A stretch of 64,000 nt of DNA from Arthrobacter sp. Hiyo4 (GCA_002370555.1 AP014718.1:682001-746000); one strand, 5' to 3'; counted from the stretch's first letter, positions 1 to 9,993 are shown. Notes: generated by a model not told the origin, from the sequence alone. Made by a program: numbers and translations.

Positions 1-16
1 GAAAGAGAGAAAATTA

Positions 17-757
17 ATGACTACACGTGCAACTGTTGCACGGCACCGCGCCGAGGTCGCCAAGACCAACTCGCTGGCTGTCATTGCCAAGGCTGTCGGC
101 GACAACGCCGGCGGCATGGGTCGTCAGGCTGCGGTTATCGCTGCTGCTTCCGGTCTTGTCCTGACCAGTGGTATCGCTGCGAACGCGGCTGACACCGGCG
201 TCCAGCGTGAAGCTGCGTCCGCTTCGAACCTTGAGGCTGAGGTTTCCGCCCCGGCCATCATTTCGGCTGCTTCCACCATTGCCATCTCCTACGAGAAGCC
301 CGCAGTTACCACCACGCCGGCTCCCGTTGAGGCTCCCGCGCCTGTTGTTGAAGCTCCGGCCAAGGCTGCGGCAACCATCACGGTAGCGTCGGCAACACCG
401 GCCGCTCCGAAGGCACCGGTAGCCGCCAGCGGCAAGGGTGCTGCTATCCTCTCCGCTGCCTACGCACAACTCGGAGTGACCCAGGACTGCACCATGTTGG
501 TCACCAACTCGCTGGCTGCCGTGGGGATCAACTTCCGCGACTGGCCCGCAGGCTACCTGTCCCTCGGTCAGACCGTGAGTGCCGCCGAGGCCCAGCCCGG
601 CGATCTGTTGTACTATGCGGACGGTGGCGCGGGCGTTGCCCACATTGCCGTCTATGCCGGCAACGGCCAGGCCGTGCACGGCGGCTACAACGGCAACCAG
701 ACCGTTGTGTTCAGCGCCAATGTCGGCTCCGGTCCCGTTTACATCCGCGTGTCTTAG
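17..757 (+). CDS. NlpC/P60 family secreted cell-wall peptidase
   Basis: A 246-residue protein whose C-terminal third is an NlpC/P60 (C40) domain; these enzymes cut peptidoglycan stem peptides outside the membrane. The catalytic Cys is near residue 158 (motif QDCTML), the His near 209 (AHIAVYAG), and a third polar residue, His, near 221. Residues about 35-57 form a hydrophobic signal-like segment ending in ANA, followed by a long Ala/Pro/Val-rich linker (60-140) typical of wall-spanning spacers. The start ATG follows a GA-rich ribosome site at the window edge. Any leader RNA lies outside the window; c-di-AMP riboswitches are known upstream of such genes in actinobacteria, but none is visible here. 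Confidence 0.86.
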   Translation: MTTRATVARHRAEVAKTNSLAVIAKAVGDNAGGMGRQAAVIAAASGLVLTSGIAANAADTGVQREAASASNLEAEVSAPAIISAASTIAISYEKPAVTTTPAPVEAPAPVVEAPAKAAATITVASATPAAPKAPVAASGKGAAILSAAYAQLGVTQDCTMLVTNSLAAVGINFRDWPAGYLSLGQTVSAAEAQPGDLLYYADGGAGVAHIAVYAGNGQAVHGGYNGNQTVVFSANVGSGPVYIRVS

Positions 758-775
758 CAGCTGATTCAGCCTTCG

Positions 776-805
776 AAGGACCCTCGCCTCACGGCGGGGT
801 CCTTT
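776..805 (+). terminator. Rho-independent terminator after the NlpC/P60 gene
   Basis: AAGGACCC-CGCC pairs with GGCG-GGGTCCTT around a TCAC loop with one bulged T, followed by a short T run. It begins 19 bp after the stop codon. Confidence 0.75.
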
Positions 806-991
806 GCTGTCTGCGGGCTGCTGCCCTGATCCGGAGAGATGTACGGATTCGACACGTGACGGCGTCCGCTTCTGCGATTAGCTGATCCCGGGATTCTTTG
901 TTTACTCTTGTGGTGTCGATCCATAGCCCGGATATGCCGGGGCAGCCGGCCCTCGTGCCCCTGACGGGTGCGGCCACAAAGAGGTACGTGC

Positions 992-1492
992 ATGCGCACT
1001 CTCGTTCTGAATGCTGGATATGAACCGCTGGCGGTAGTCACCTTCCGCCGGGCGCTGGTGCTTGTGCTCACGGGCAAGGCCAGTGTCATTGCCGAGGGCG
1101 ATGATCCCGTGGTGGGACCGCAGGAGATCCTGGGCCGCCCGTCCGTGATTCTCCTGAACCGCTACATCCGCCCCAGATACAACCAGGGCACCGCAGTCAG
1201 CCGCCGCGGAGTCCTGCGGCGGGACGGACACCGCTGCGCGTATTGCGGCAAAGGTGCCCACACCATCGACCATGTGCAGCCCAAGTCACGTGGCGGCGCC
1301 GACTCCTGGGAGAACCTGGTGGCCGCGTGCCTCCGCTGCAACAACACCAAGGGCGACCACACGCCGGCTGAAATGGGCTGGAAGCTGAGGTTTGATCCGG
1401 AACCGCCACACGGCACCATCTGGCAGATCAAAGAACTTGAGAAGCCCACTCCGGCCTGGGATCCGTTCCTGCTGCCTGAGCGGGCTGCCTGA
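992..1492 (+). CDS. HNH endonuclease
   Basis: A 166-residue HNH nuclease with a structural zinc site made of two CxxC pairs (Cys82/85, motif CAYC, and Cys113/116, motif CLRC). The catalytic core has His94 in IDHVQPKSRGG and Asn residues after the second pair (RCNNTKGDHTP). Small proteins of this type are near-universal in actinobacterial chromosomes; they are assumed to be DNA nucleases but their role is not settled. I chose the ATG at 992 because a GAGG ribosome site sits about 8 bp upstream; an in-frame GTG at 968 would only add eight residues. It stands alone, with intergenic DNA on both sides. Confidence 0.88.
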   Translation: MRTLVLNAGYEPLAVVTFRRALVLVLTGKASVIAEGDDPVVGPQEILGRPSVILLNRYIRPRYNQGTAVSRRGVLRRDGHRCAYCGKGAHTIDHVQPKSRGGADSWENLVAACLRCNNTKGDHTPAEMGWKLRFDPEPPHGTIWQIKELEKPTPAWDPFLLPERAA

Positions 1493-1568
1493 ACGGGCCG
1501 GCGTGTTCCGGTCCGCACGGTAGTTCCACCCCCGCGCAGTATTCCAGCCGCGCGGTTAAGCTGGGAAG

Positions 1569-2279
1569 GTGGACGCTAACCCTCTCGACTTCGATGCCGT
1601 CATCCTCGCCGGCGGCCGTTCGTCGCGGCTCGGTGGCGTGCCCAAGCAGAGTCTGACGTACGACGGCGGCTCCCTGTTGCGCCGCTCCGCCGCCGCCGCG
1701 AGGGGAGCCCGGGCCGCCGTCGTGGTTGGTCCGGACGCCGGGGAGGTGCCAGCTGGCGAAATCCCTGCAGGATTTCTCCGTTGCCGCGAAGAGCCCCCTT
1801 TTAGCGGACCGGCGGCCGCCATCGCGGCCGGGCTCGCGGCCCTGGCCGTTGCGGGTGGCACCCGCCCCAGGCTGACGCTGGTGCTGGCCTGCGACATGCC
1901 CAACGTAGGGCAGGCGGTGGCGGTGCTGAAGGCTACGTTGCGTGCTGGAGGACCCGCCGCCGGAGCGCCAGCGGGCTTGGGACCGGACGGCGTGGTGGCG
2001 GTTTCGCAGGATGGCCGCCGTCAGCCGTTGGTCGGTTTCTATAGCACGGCCGCGCTACAAAGTTCCATCGCGGAACTGGAACGCACAGGACGCTTAATCA
2101 ACGGTTCGGTGAGGGCACTCCTTGCTAGTCTGGACCTGCAGCTTGTCACCGTTCCGGCCGGCTCCACGGCAGACGTGGACACCTGGGACGATGCCGCCAC
2201 ACTTGGAGTGGCCGGTCCGGATCCCCTAGCCGGGTTCCGGGGCAACACTGCCGCAGACGATTTGGGAGGCAGAGCGTGA
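1569..2279 (+). CDS. mobA: Molybdenum cofactor guanylyltransferase (MobA-like NTP transferase)
   Basis: A 236-residue nucleotidyltransferase of the MobA/GlmU fold, which attaches GMP to molybdopterin in the cytoplasm. The N-terminal glycine-rich loop LAGGRSSRLGGVPKQ (residues 14-28) carries the conserved Arg and Lys that bind the nucleotide, and ACDMPN near residue 109 supplies the metal-binding Asp. The start is GTG. Its stop overlaps the GTG of the next gene, so the two are translationally coupled, and moeA and fdhD follow, which supports a molybdenum-cofactor role. A generic NTP-transferase function cannot be fully excluded from sequence alone. Confidence 0.82.
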   Translation: MDANPLDFDAVILAGGRSSRLGGVPKQSLTYDGGSLLRRSAAAARGARAAVVVGPDAGEVPAGEIPAGFLRCREEPPFSGPAAAIAAGLAALAVAGGTRPRLTLVLACDMPNVGQAVAVLKATLRAGGPAAGAPAGLGPDGVVAVSQDGRRQPLVGFYSTAALQSSIAELERTGRLINGSVRALLASLDLQLVTVPAGSTADVDTWDDAATLGVAGPDPLAGFRGNTAADDLGGRA

Positions 2280-2569
2280 AAAGCCAGGAAGAGACGCTGG
2301 AAGAATGGTGCAGGTCCTTGCTCCAGGCGTATGAACTGGAGGACGTCCAGATCGACATCAACACCATCCTGTCGCTGGCCGGCGTGGCAGCCCACTCAGT
2401 GGTCCGCCCCGCCGCCCCGCTCACCACCTTCATTGCCGGTTTCGCCGCCGGACTGGCTGCGGGAGCAGGGCAGGCCACCAACGCCGCCGCCATGACCACC
2501 GCCATGGACCGCGCCCGCGCCCTGGCTGCCGACTATGACGCCCAATCCGCCGGGACGCCCGTCGAATGA
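2276..2569 (+). CDS. DUF6457 domain protein in the molybdenum cofactor operon
   Basis: A 97-residue, mostly helical protein that I match to the DUF6457 pattern: an acidic N-terminus (EETLEEWCRSLLQAYELED), a central hydrophobic stretch (HSVVRPAAPLTTFIAGFAAG) and an Ala-rich C-terminal helix. It starts with GTG inside the mobA stop codon and ends just before moeA. Sandwiching between mobA and moeA suggests an accessory role in molybdenum-cofactor handling, but no catalytic motif is visible and the function is unknown. Confidence 0.72.
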   Translation: MKSQEETLEEWCRSLLQAYELEDVQIDINTILSLAGVAAHSVVRPAAPLTTFIAGFAAGLAAGAGQATNAAAMTTAMDRARALAADYDAQSAGTPVE

Positions 2570-2579
2570 CTCCCGTTCA

Positions 2580-3969
2580 GTGACCGCCGCCTCCGGCGAC
2601 GTATCCGAAAGCTCCGAGCAGCGGCCTGCCCTGCAAAGCACCTTGCCCACACCTGGGATGAGGCGCGCAAGGCCGCCTTTGATATCGCCACGCCAATTCC
2701 GCCGGGCCGGGTTCCCCTGAACCAGGCGCTGGGCAGGGTCCTGGCCGAAGACATCACCGCGTTGCACGACATGCCGCACTACGCGTCGTCTGCGATGGAC
2801 GGATGGGCCGTCAACGGCAGCGGTCCGTGGATCGTGGCAGATGCAGGCCATCGGCTGGCACCCCACCAGGCCAGCCCCATCGTCACTGGCGGATTGATCC
2901 CGCCCGGCGCCAAAGCGGTCCTGCGCAGCGAAAGTGCCGTGCTTGGAACGGACGACGACGGCCTGCCGCTGCTGATGACCGGCGGCGCCGCCCGCCCGGC
3001 GAGCCCGGGAACGGCCAGCACATCCGGAAGGCCGGCGAGGAAGCCGCCGCTGGAGAGGTGCTGGTTAAGGCCGGCGTAACACTGAACCCCGTCCATTTGG
3101 CGGTCGCGGCCCTGGCCGGGCGCGATGACCTGCTGGTCCAGGGCAAGCCGGTGGTTAAGCTCCTGCTGACCGGCTCCGAAGTTGTGTCTCACGGGCTGCC
3201 GGTCCCCGGACAGGTTCGGGACACCTTCGGTCCGCAGCTCCTGGCCGTTGTGGAAATGCTCGGCGGTATTAATGGCGGCCAGGAACGGATCGGCGATTCC
3301 TACGCTGAGTGGCTGGACGGCCTGGCCGACCTCCCGCCCGAGGTGCCGGACCCCTCCGCGCTGCCGGCCGACGTCGTGGTCACCACCGGCGGTACTGGCG
3401 TCTCGGACACCGACCACCTCCGCCGGGCTGTGGCGGAACTGGGCGGGCGGCTGGTCATCGACGGTATCGCCATGCGCCCCGGCCATCCGGCTGTCCTGGC
3501 CGAGCTCCCCGACGGTCGCTTTGTCCTGGGGCTCCCCGGAAACCCGCTGGCCGCCATGATGGCACTGTCCACGGTGGGCGAACCGCTGCTGGCGGCGCTG
3601 GGCCACGGCACCATGCCGCCGGTGCAGGAGGTCCCGTGCGGGACCACCATCGAGCCTGAGCCGGGCCGGACCAGGCTGATGCCCTTCCGGCTGCTGTACG
3701 GGATGGCTTCACCGGCCAAGCACACGGGTCCCGGGATGATGCGTGGACTGGCGTCGGCGCACGGTGTGATGGTTGTTCCGCCGCATGGCGTGCAGCTGGG
3801 CGAACCAGTCCCGGCGTTCGCTTTGCCGTGGGGGCCGCCGGTCCCCGCGCCCGCACAGCCGGGTACCAAGCCCAAGAGCCGGCCCGCCGCTAAGCCGGCC
3901 ACCCGGGCAGCCGGCAAGGACGCCGCGAAGCCCGCCGGTCCGGTGGACTGGAGTGCTCTGCTGGGGTAG
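2580..3969 (+). CDS. moeA: Molybdopterin molybdenumtransferase MoeA (two frame breaks)
   Basis: MoeA inserts molybdate into adenylylated molybdopterin. The restored protein of about 463 residues has the N-terminal MoeA signature with SSAMDGWAV, the molybdopterin-binding core with TTGGTGVSDTD, and the C-terminal GLPGNPLAAMM loop. The tail is unusual, a Lys/Pro/Ala-rich extension (residues about 420-460). The frame changes near 2646 (CCC probably CCCC, giving LPHTWDEAR) and near 2998 (GG probably GGG). The start is uncertain: GTG at 2580 is used here, while ATG at 2566 would overlap the upstream stop but then needs one more missing base. Confidence 0.85.
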
Positions 3970-4095
3970 GCGCCGTGCTGCGGAACCGTGTACGCCACTG
4001 CCCGGCCAGTGGTGCAATGATGGACCTATGAATAGCGCCAGCCGGCAGGTCCGGAACGTCCATAGGGCCCTTCAAGACAGTCAGGCGGTTCGCTG

Positions 4096-4913
4096 ATGGG
4101 GCGCGTGACGCAGCGCCGCAAGGTGCACAAGTATGCCTTGGACGGCTCGCCCAATGCCCTAGAGTTCCCGGTCCGCTACCGCGAGGACGTCCTCGCCGTC
4201 GAAGAACCGCTGGAAATCCGGATCGGTGCGCTGTCGTTTTCGGTGACCATGCGGACGCCCGGGGACGACTTTGACCTGGTGGCCGGCTTCCTGGTGTCCG
4301 AGGGGATCATCTGGGCTCCCGAGCAGTTGGTGTCGTTGCGGTTCTGCGCCGGCGAGGATGAAGACGGCGTCCAGACGTTCAATGTGGTGGAAGCCCAGCT
4401 GCGGCCCGACGTCGAACTCCCTGCGAAGGGTCGGAACGTCTTCACCTCAAGTTCCTGCGGTATCTGCGGCACGGACTCGATCGAGGCAGTGCGCAAGTCC
4501 TCCCATTTCAGCCCGGCGGCGGATCCCTTGACCGTGCCGCCGACGTTTTGGCTTCCCTGCCCGGGCGGCTCCGCGAGGCCCAGGACGTTTTTGACGTCAC
4601 CGGCGGCGTGCACGCCGCGGGCCTCTTCCGCATAACGGACGACGGCGGCGTGGAGCTCTTGTGCCTTCGGGAGGATGTGGGACGCCACAACGCCGTGGAC
4701 AAGGTGGTGGGCTGGGCCCTGCGGGAGCGGTTGCTGCCGCTGACGGGGCTGGTCCTGCAGGTCTCGGGCCGCGCATCGTTTGAACTCGTGCAGAAGGCGG
4801 CGTTGGCGGGCATCCCCGTCCTGGCGGCGGTGAGTGCGCCGTCAAGCCTTGCTGTGGAGCTGGCGGAGGCCAGCGGCATGACACTGGCAGGATTCAGCCG
4901 GGCACCAGCCTGA
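4096..4913 (+). CDS. fdhD: Formate dehydrogenase accessory sulfurtransferase FdhD (one frame break)
   Basis: FdhD moves sulfur from a cysteine desulfurase to the molybdenum cofactor of formate dehydrogenase. The restored 272-residue protein carries the invariant CGIC motif (within SSSCGICGT), which holds the sulfur-transfer cysteines, and the conserved [12 protein letters not shown] block. The frame changes at the CCC run 4525-4527; adding a C gives the expected [15 protein letters not shown]. The start ATG directly follows a short untranslated stretch after moeA. No formate dehydrogenase gene is present in the window. The 4914-5078 stretch that follows shows no gene. Confidence 0.88.
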
Positions 4914-5078
4914 ACATCTACGCCGGCAGCGCAGGATTACGCTGCCCGCCGCGCAGGTTCCCGAGCCTGCCCCCACACAGATTCCTGAGCCGGTTCCCGG
5001 GGAGGACGCGGCCGAGTTAAGCGCGAACGCGCCGGGATAAACGGCGCCAGCACCTTCGGCGAAGTTTTCCGGTGACGC

Positions 5079-5107
5079 TTGGCTATTGAGCTACTAGCCG
5101 GTAGATT
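5079..5107 (+). promoter_or_regulatory. Candidate promoter for the alpha-mannosidase
   Basis: TTGGCT (5079-5084) and TAGATT (5102-5107) are separated by 17 bp. The short dyad CTAC-N6-GTAG (5091-5104) covers the spacer and the -10 box and could be an operator. Four of six bases match consensus in each box. Confidence 0.4.
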
Positions 5108-5176
5108 TTATCCATCGATTGGACGCATTTGGTCCGGCATCGAGAACTCCAGTTCAAACACCTAAGAGGGTTTACA

Positions 5177-8100
5177 TTGCATGACGACCGCCGGATCACC
5201 GAAGTCCGCCTGGACCGGTTTGTCCGCGAGCGGATCATTCCCGCCGTATACGCCCGCACCGTTCCGTTGAACCTGAGCAGCTGGGATGCGCCCGGGGAGC
5301 CTGTGTCAGTGATGGAGGCCCTGCGGAATCGCTTCACGCCGCAGGAACACGGTGCCGCCTGGGGCCAGCCCTGGGGCACCAAGTGGCTGCGCCTGCAGGG
5401 CGACGTCCCGGAGGCCTGGGGCACCGGGCCGGACACCACGGTGGAAATCGTGGTGGACCTTGGCTTCATCAACGAAGCCCCCGGATTCCAGTGCGAGGGA
5501 ATCGCCTGGCGCCCGGACGGCACCATCATCAAGGCCATTTCGCCCCGGAACCAGTACATTCCCCTGAAGCTCCTGGGCAGCGGCATGTCCGTTGACTTCT
5601 ATGTTGAAGCGGCCGCCAACCCGGACATGGCGCAGGGCTGGACCTTCGCCGCCACAGCCTACGGGGACAAAGCAACGGCCGGCACGGCGCCGCAGTACCG
5701 GCTGGGCAGGATCGCCATCGCCGAACTCAACCAGACGGTCTGGGAACTCCAGCAGGATATATGGACCCTCGCCGGGCTCATGCACGAACTCCGCCCGGAG
5801 CAGCCGCGGCGCCATGAAATCCTCCGTGCGCTGGAGCGCATGATGGACCAGATGGATCCCGACGACGTCCCCGGCACCGCCGCGGCCGGCCGGGCAACCC
5901 TGGCCGAGGTCCTGTCCAGGCCCGCCTACGCTTCCGCCCATCAATTGGTGGCTACGGGCCACGCCCACATCGACTCCGCCTGGCTCTGGCCGGTGCGGGA
6001 AACCATCCGCAAATGTGCCCGGACATTCTCCAACGTGGTGGCGCTGATGGATGAGGATCCGGGCTTTGTGTTCTCCTGCTCCTCAGCCCAGCAGCTGGCC
6101 TGGATGAAGGAGTTCTACCCCGAGCTTTTCGGCCGGATCCGGGAGAAGGTCAAGGCCGGGCAGTTCGTTCCGGTGGGCGGCATGTGGGTCGAGTCGGACA
6201 CCAACATGCCCGGCGGCGAGGCCATGGCCCGGCAGTTCCTTGAGGGCAAGAACTTCTTCCTCGACGAGTTCGGCGTCGAGTGCCGCGAAGCCTGGCTCCC
6301 GGATTCCTTCGGCTACTCCGCGGCCCTGCCGCAGATCGTTAAGGCGGCGGGCAGCCGCTGGTTCCTCACGCAGAAGATCTCGTGGAACCAGGTCAACCGC
6401 ATGCCGCACCATACCTTCAACTGGGAGGGGATCGACGGCACCCGGCTGTTCACGCACTTCCCGCCCGTTGATACGTACAACGCGGAGCTGAGCGGGCGCG
6501 AACTGGCGCACGCCGAGCGGAACTTCCGCGACCACGGGCGCGGCAACACCTCGCTCGTCCCGTTCGGCTACGGCGACGGCGGCGGCGGGCCTACGCGTGA
6601 GATGCTGGCTGCGGCCAGCCGCACCGCGGATCTCGAAGGTTCGCCCAAAGTCCGTGTGGGTTCCGCCGAGAGTTTCTTCGCGCAGGCGGAGCACGAGTAT
6701 TCCTCCCTGCCGGTCTGGGTGGGCGAGATGTACCTGGAACTCCACCGCGGCACGTACACCAGCCAGGCCCAAACCAAACGCGGCAACCGGCGCAGCGAAC
6801 ACCTGCTCCGCGAGGCCGAACTCTGGTGTGCCACCGCCGCTGTCCGCGGCGCCGGTTCCTTCGAGTACCCGGCAGCAGAGCTGAAGCGGCTCTGGCGGCT
6901 GGTGCTGCTGCAGCAGTTCCACGACATCCTGCCCGGCAGCTCCATCGCCTGGGTCCACCAGGACGCGGAACGCAACTACGCCGCCATCAGCGCCAGCCTC
7001 GAAATCCTCATCGGGCAGGCAGCGGCCGCACTCCTCGGCGAGGGGTCGCGGACCTTCCTTCTCAACGCCGCACCGCACACGCGCAACGGCGTTCCGGCCT
7101 TGGCTGCCGCAGAGCTTTCGCCGGCCGGCCGGCCGGTCCAGGCAACCGCTCTGGATGGCGGTTACGTGCTGGACAACGGCATTATCCGGGCCGTCCTGGA
7201 TGCCGATGGCCTGCTTGCCTCCCTCACCGACTACGCCACGGGACGCGAAGCCATCGCTCCCGGAGCGCGCGGCAACCTGCTGGAACTGCACCGGGACACC
7301 CCTAATGAGTGGGATGCCTGGGACATCGATGAGTTCTACCGCCGCAACGTCACCGCCCTGACAGCGGCGCAGGCCATTCGGGTGGAGCGCGCCGGAACCA
7401 GTGCCGTTGTGGTGGTGGAGCGGGTAGCCGGCTCGTCACCGCTCACCCAGCGGATCACGCTGGATGCGGGCAGCGGCTCCCTCACCATCACCACCATCGT
7501 CGAGTGGCAGGAGAGCGAGAAGCTGCTCAAGCTGGGCTTCCCGCTGGACGTCAGGGCGGACTGCTCCGCCTCGGAGACCCAGTTCGGCCATGTCTTCCGT
7601 CCCACCCATGTCAACACCTCGTGGGAGGCCGCCAAGTTCGAGATCTGCGCGCACCGCTGGATCCACGTCGCCGAGCCAGGTTACGGCGTCGCGATTTCCA
7701 ATGCGGCCACCTACGGGCACGATGTCACCAGGAGCGTGCGGGATTCCGACGGCGGGACCACCACGTCGGTGCGTCTCTCCCTGTTGCGGGCGCCGAAGTT
7801 CCCGGACCCGACGGCGGACCGGGGCCGCCAGGAACTGACCGTGACCATCCGCCCCGGAGCCGAAATCGCCGACGCTGTGGAGGAGGGGTACCGCACCAAC
7901 CTTGCACCCCGGCTGGTGAAGGGCGTCCGCGGCGTGGAGCCGCTGTTCACCGTGGACAACCCGGCCCTGGTCATCGAGGCGGTCAAGCTAGCAGAAGACG
8001 GCTCGGGCGATGTTGTGGTCCGCCTCTATGAGTCCCTGGGGCAGCGGTCCGCCGGCGTACTCACAGCCAACTTCCCGGTCACGGCCGTCCAGGCCACGGA

Positions 8101-8212
8101 CCTGCTGGAGCGCGCCACCGACGCGCCGGGCGTCAACACCGCCGCAGCAGAGCAATCGGTGGAGCTTTCGCTGCGCCCGTTCCAGCTGGTGACCCTGAGG
8201 TTCGCGCGGTAG
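5177..8212 (+). CDS. Glycoside hydrolase family 38 alpha-mannosidase
   Basis: A 1011-residue intact GH38 enzyme that removes terminal alpha-linked mannose. The zinc-binding HAHID motif is at about residues 262-266 (followed by SAWLWP), and the nucleophile Asp is near residue 376 in EAWLPDSFGYS. The helical linker and the C-terminal beta-sandwich domains (about 640-1011) are of normal length. No signal peptide is present, so it acts in the cytoplasm. I chose TTG at 5177 because AAGAGGG ends 6 bp upstream and the product then begins (M)HDDR as in relatives; an earlier GTG at 5129 has no ribosome site. The gene stands alone with its own promoter. Confidence 0.92.
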   Translation: MHDDRRITEVRLDRFVRERIIPAVYARTVPLNLSSWDAPGEPVSVMEALRNRFTPQEHGAAWGQPWGTKWLRLQGDVPEAWGTGPDTTVEIVVDLGFINEAPGFQCEGIAWRPDGTIIKAISPRNQYIPLKLLGSGMSVDFYVEAAANPDMAQGWTFAATAYGDKATAGTAPQYRLGRIAIAELNQTVWELQQDIWTLAGLMHELRPEQPRRHEILRALERMMDQMDPDDVPGTAAAGRATLAEVLSRPAYASAHQLVATGHAHIDSAWLWPVRETIRKCARTFSNVVALMDEDPGFVFSCSSAQQLAWMKEFYPELFGRIREKVKAGQFVPVGGMWVESDTNMPGGEAMARQFLEGKNFFLDEFGVECREAWLPDSFGYSAALPQIVKAAGSRWFLTQKISWNQVNRMPHHTFNWEGIDGTRLFTHFPPVDTYNAELSGRELAHAERNFRDHGRGNTSLVPFGYGDGGGGPTREMLAAASRTADLEGSPKVRVGSAESFFAQAEHEYSSLPVWVGEMYLELHRGTYTSQAQTKRGNRRSEHLLREAELWCATAAVRGAGSFEYPAAELKRLWRLVLLQQFHDILPGSSIAWVHQDAERNYAAISASLEILIGQAAAALLGEGSRTFLLNAAPHTRNGVPALAAAELSPAGRPVQATALDGGYVLDNGIIRAVLDADGLLASLTDYATGREAIAPGARGNLLELHRDTPNEWDAWDIDEFYRRNVTALTAAQAIRVERAGTSAVVVVERVAGSSPLTQRITLDAGSGSLTITTIVEWQESEKLLKLGFPLDVRADCSASETQFGHVFRPTHVNTSWEAAKFEICAHRWIHVAEPGYGVAISNAATYGHDVTRSVRDSDGGTTTSVRLSLLRAPKFPDPTADRGRQELTVTIRPGAEIADAVEEGYRTNLAPRLVKGVRGVEPLFTVDNPALVIEAVKLAEDGSGDVVVRLYESLGQRSAGVLTANFPVTAVQATDLLERATDAPGVNTAAAEQSVELSLRPFQLVTLRFAR

Positions 8213-8251
8213 ATTTTGAGGGCCAAAATGGCTCCTGGCCGTTAAACGGCT

Positions 8252-8286
8252 GAGTGGGGGCGGTCCCCAACGGCCCGCCACCACTC
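8252..8286 (+). terminator. Hairpin terminator after the alpha-mannosidase
   Basis: GAGTGG pairs with CCACTC, with an inner GCGG/CCGC pairing. No strong T run follows, so it may be a weak or Rho-assisted terminator. A shorter GGCCA/TGGCC hairpin precedes it. The remaining intergenic DNA to 8417 shows nothing else. Confidence 0.45.
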
Positions 8287-8417
8287 ATCCCCCCAAAGCA
8301 TGCAAAGACTCAACAGGCCCGGCGTCCAGGAATCTATCCCCGTTCGCGAACGCCGGCACCCAGCTTCACACATTCATGATTGTGCCATGTCTAATGATTT
8401 TGTGAAAGACGTGAGGG

Positions 8418-9153
8418 TTACTTTGCGGTAGAAGTCCTTTGTCTCGGCTCATTCTGCCCGGACCGGAGCTTGGCTACCCAGATCAGCGCCAGCCCGATGA
8501 CAAAACATAGGACGGCTGTGTAGTTGATGACAAACTCCACTAAACCCAACGCCGGTGGGAGCACCGGGAACAACAGGCTCGCGCCAATGGCAACCGCTCC
8601 GAGGGCCAGCAGGAATGCCGCTACACGGACCAAGTGCGGAAAAGTGCTCCGGCAGGCCCGCACCATGGCAGGCAGCAGGACCAGCGAAACGTACGCAGGG
8701 TAGGCGCGGCCTGCGGCACCGTAGTACTCAACCAGCAGTCCGTGCCTGGCGTCCTTGGCTGCCACCGAGCCCATCCCCGCGGAGGACCCGCCGTGTCCAT
8801 CATCAGGAACACAACCACCACCATCAGCGAGGTCAGGCCCAGCACAGCCATCCCGATCCGTCCGGTCAGCAGCCGGTAGGCATCGTCGGCCCAAATCCCC
8901 GGGTGACGCGGATGCCTACAAAGAAAATAGCGGCGAAGATGACAAAGCGGAGCAGGAGATTGGCCACATTAACACCGCCGAGCGCCTGGTCGATGGCAAT
9001 GTACGGTGCCTGGATGCTGAGCAGGATGGCGAGAGTCATCAGCGCAAAGATGTAGAACAGTGTCCGGTTCCTCCCCCTCACGGCACTGGGAACCCGCGCG
9101 ACGGCCACCAGGCCGCAGACAGTCAGCGTGGACCACTGCAGGATTTCGATCAT
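8418..9153 (-). CDS. Conserved multi-pass membrane protein (two frame breaks)
   Basis: Restored length about 245 residues with six or seven hydrophobic segments, for example LMTLAILLSIQAPYIAI, LLLRFVIFAAIFFVGI, MAVLGLTSLMVVVVFLMM and VINYTAVLCFVIGLALIWVA. No transporter or enzyme motif is visible. The ATG overlaps the stop of the upstream HTH gene (ATGA), so the two are translationally coupled. The frame changes near 8900 and 8790. Coupling to a DNA-binding-type protein suggests that it signals to, or anchors, that partner; this is inference. Confidence 0.7.
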
Positions 9154-9894
9154 CCCAGGTTCTCCCAGATCTTTTCGGTTTTCTCGTGGTCATGTTCCTG
9201 CCGGCGGAGGGCCCTGCTGAGAGTCTGCAGCCGGTCACCGGCCAAGGTGGTCAGCTCGCCGTCGGACAAGCTGTCCAGGGCGGCCTGCCGGGCTCCGGGA
9301 GGCCAGCCGGCCTCAGCCTCCGTGACCAGCCCAGTGGCCACCAGGCCGCTGGCCGGGCGACGCCGGCGGCAAGGGAGGTGGCAACTGCGAGCTCCGGAGC
9401 CAGCCGGTTTGCGGTCAGTTGTGCCGAATAGTTTTGCGGAGCGATTCCGGTGGCGGCGGAGACCCGGTGCCTCAGTTCGCCGTCGTCGATGGCCTCCACC
9501 CAGTTTTTGACGGAGGTGGCATGCGGGGCTGGCTCCAGCACGGACGAACTGGCCGGCGCGGCCGGCGCCGGCTCGCCGCCCGGGCCCCGGCGGAACGGGC
9601 CAAAACTGCCCGCAGGAGGTCCGGAGTGGAGATCTGGCTGACCAGTTCGGACATGCTGGGCGGGCGCGTGTCCGCGAGCTGGCTGTAGGCGTCGAACGAC
9701 GCCAGCGCCGAAACGGGATTGACGCTGTACGCCCGGCTGATGCTCACCACCGTAGTCTCTGCCACCTTGCCCCGGACAAGCTGCTGGGCAAGGGTGGTCC
9801 GCTTGATGCCGGAGACGCGGCAGATGTCTGACGTGCTCGTGTTGGGGGCGATGCCGTGCAGCCAGCGCTGGAACGCTTTGGCAGGAATTGGCAT
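9150..9894 (-). CDS. XRE-like helix-turn-helix protein coupled to a membrane protein (two frame breaks)
   Basis: Restored length about 248 residues. The N-terminal 60 residues form a Cro/CI-type HTH (segment SDICRVSGIKRTTLAQQLVRG), followed by SRAYSVNPVSALASF and a longer variable region ending in charged helices (LSDGELTTLAGDRLQTLSR). The start ATG at 9894 has AGAGAG upstream; an upstream extension would lack one. The frame changes near 9585 and 9365. The stop overlaps the membrane gene. The arrangement resembles a membrane-linked regulator pair, but no substrate or target is visible. Regulation of its own promoter is plausible. Confidence 0.68.
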
Positions 9895-9993
9895 ATCGGC
9901 TCTCTGCTGAACGGACGGTTGCCTTTTGATTTTAGCCTGACCCTTCGGCGGCGGTTTGGTGCGGCGTCCTGAGTCGACTATGCTTGATGGTCG

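Noticed and set aside
5129..5176. An earlier GTG start for the alpha-mannosidase
   Set aside because: The extra residues resemble no relative, and a good ribosome site serves the TTG at 5177.
9150..9894. Toxin-antitoxin system reading of the HTH/membrane pair
   Set aside because: The membrane partner is far larger than membrane toxins and the HTH protein is longer than antitoxins; nothing positive supports it.
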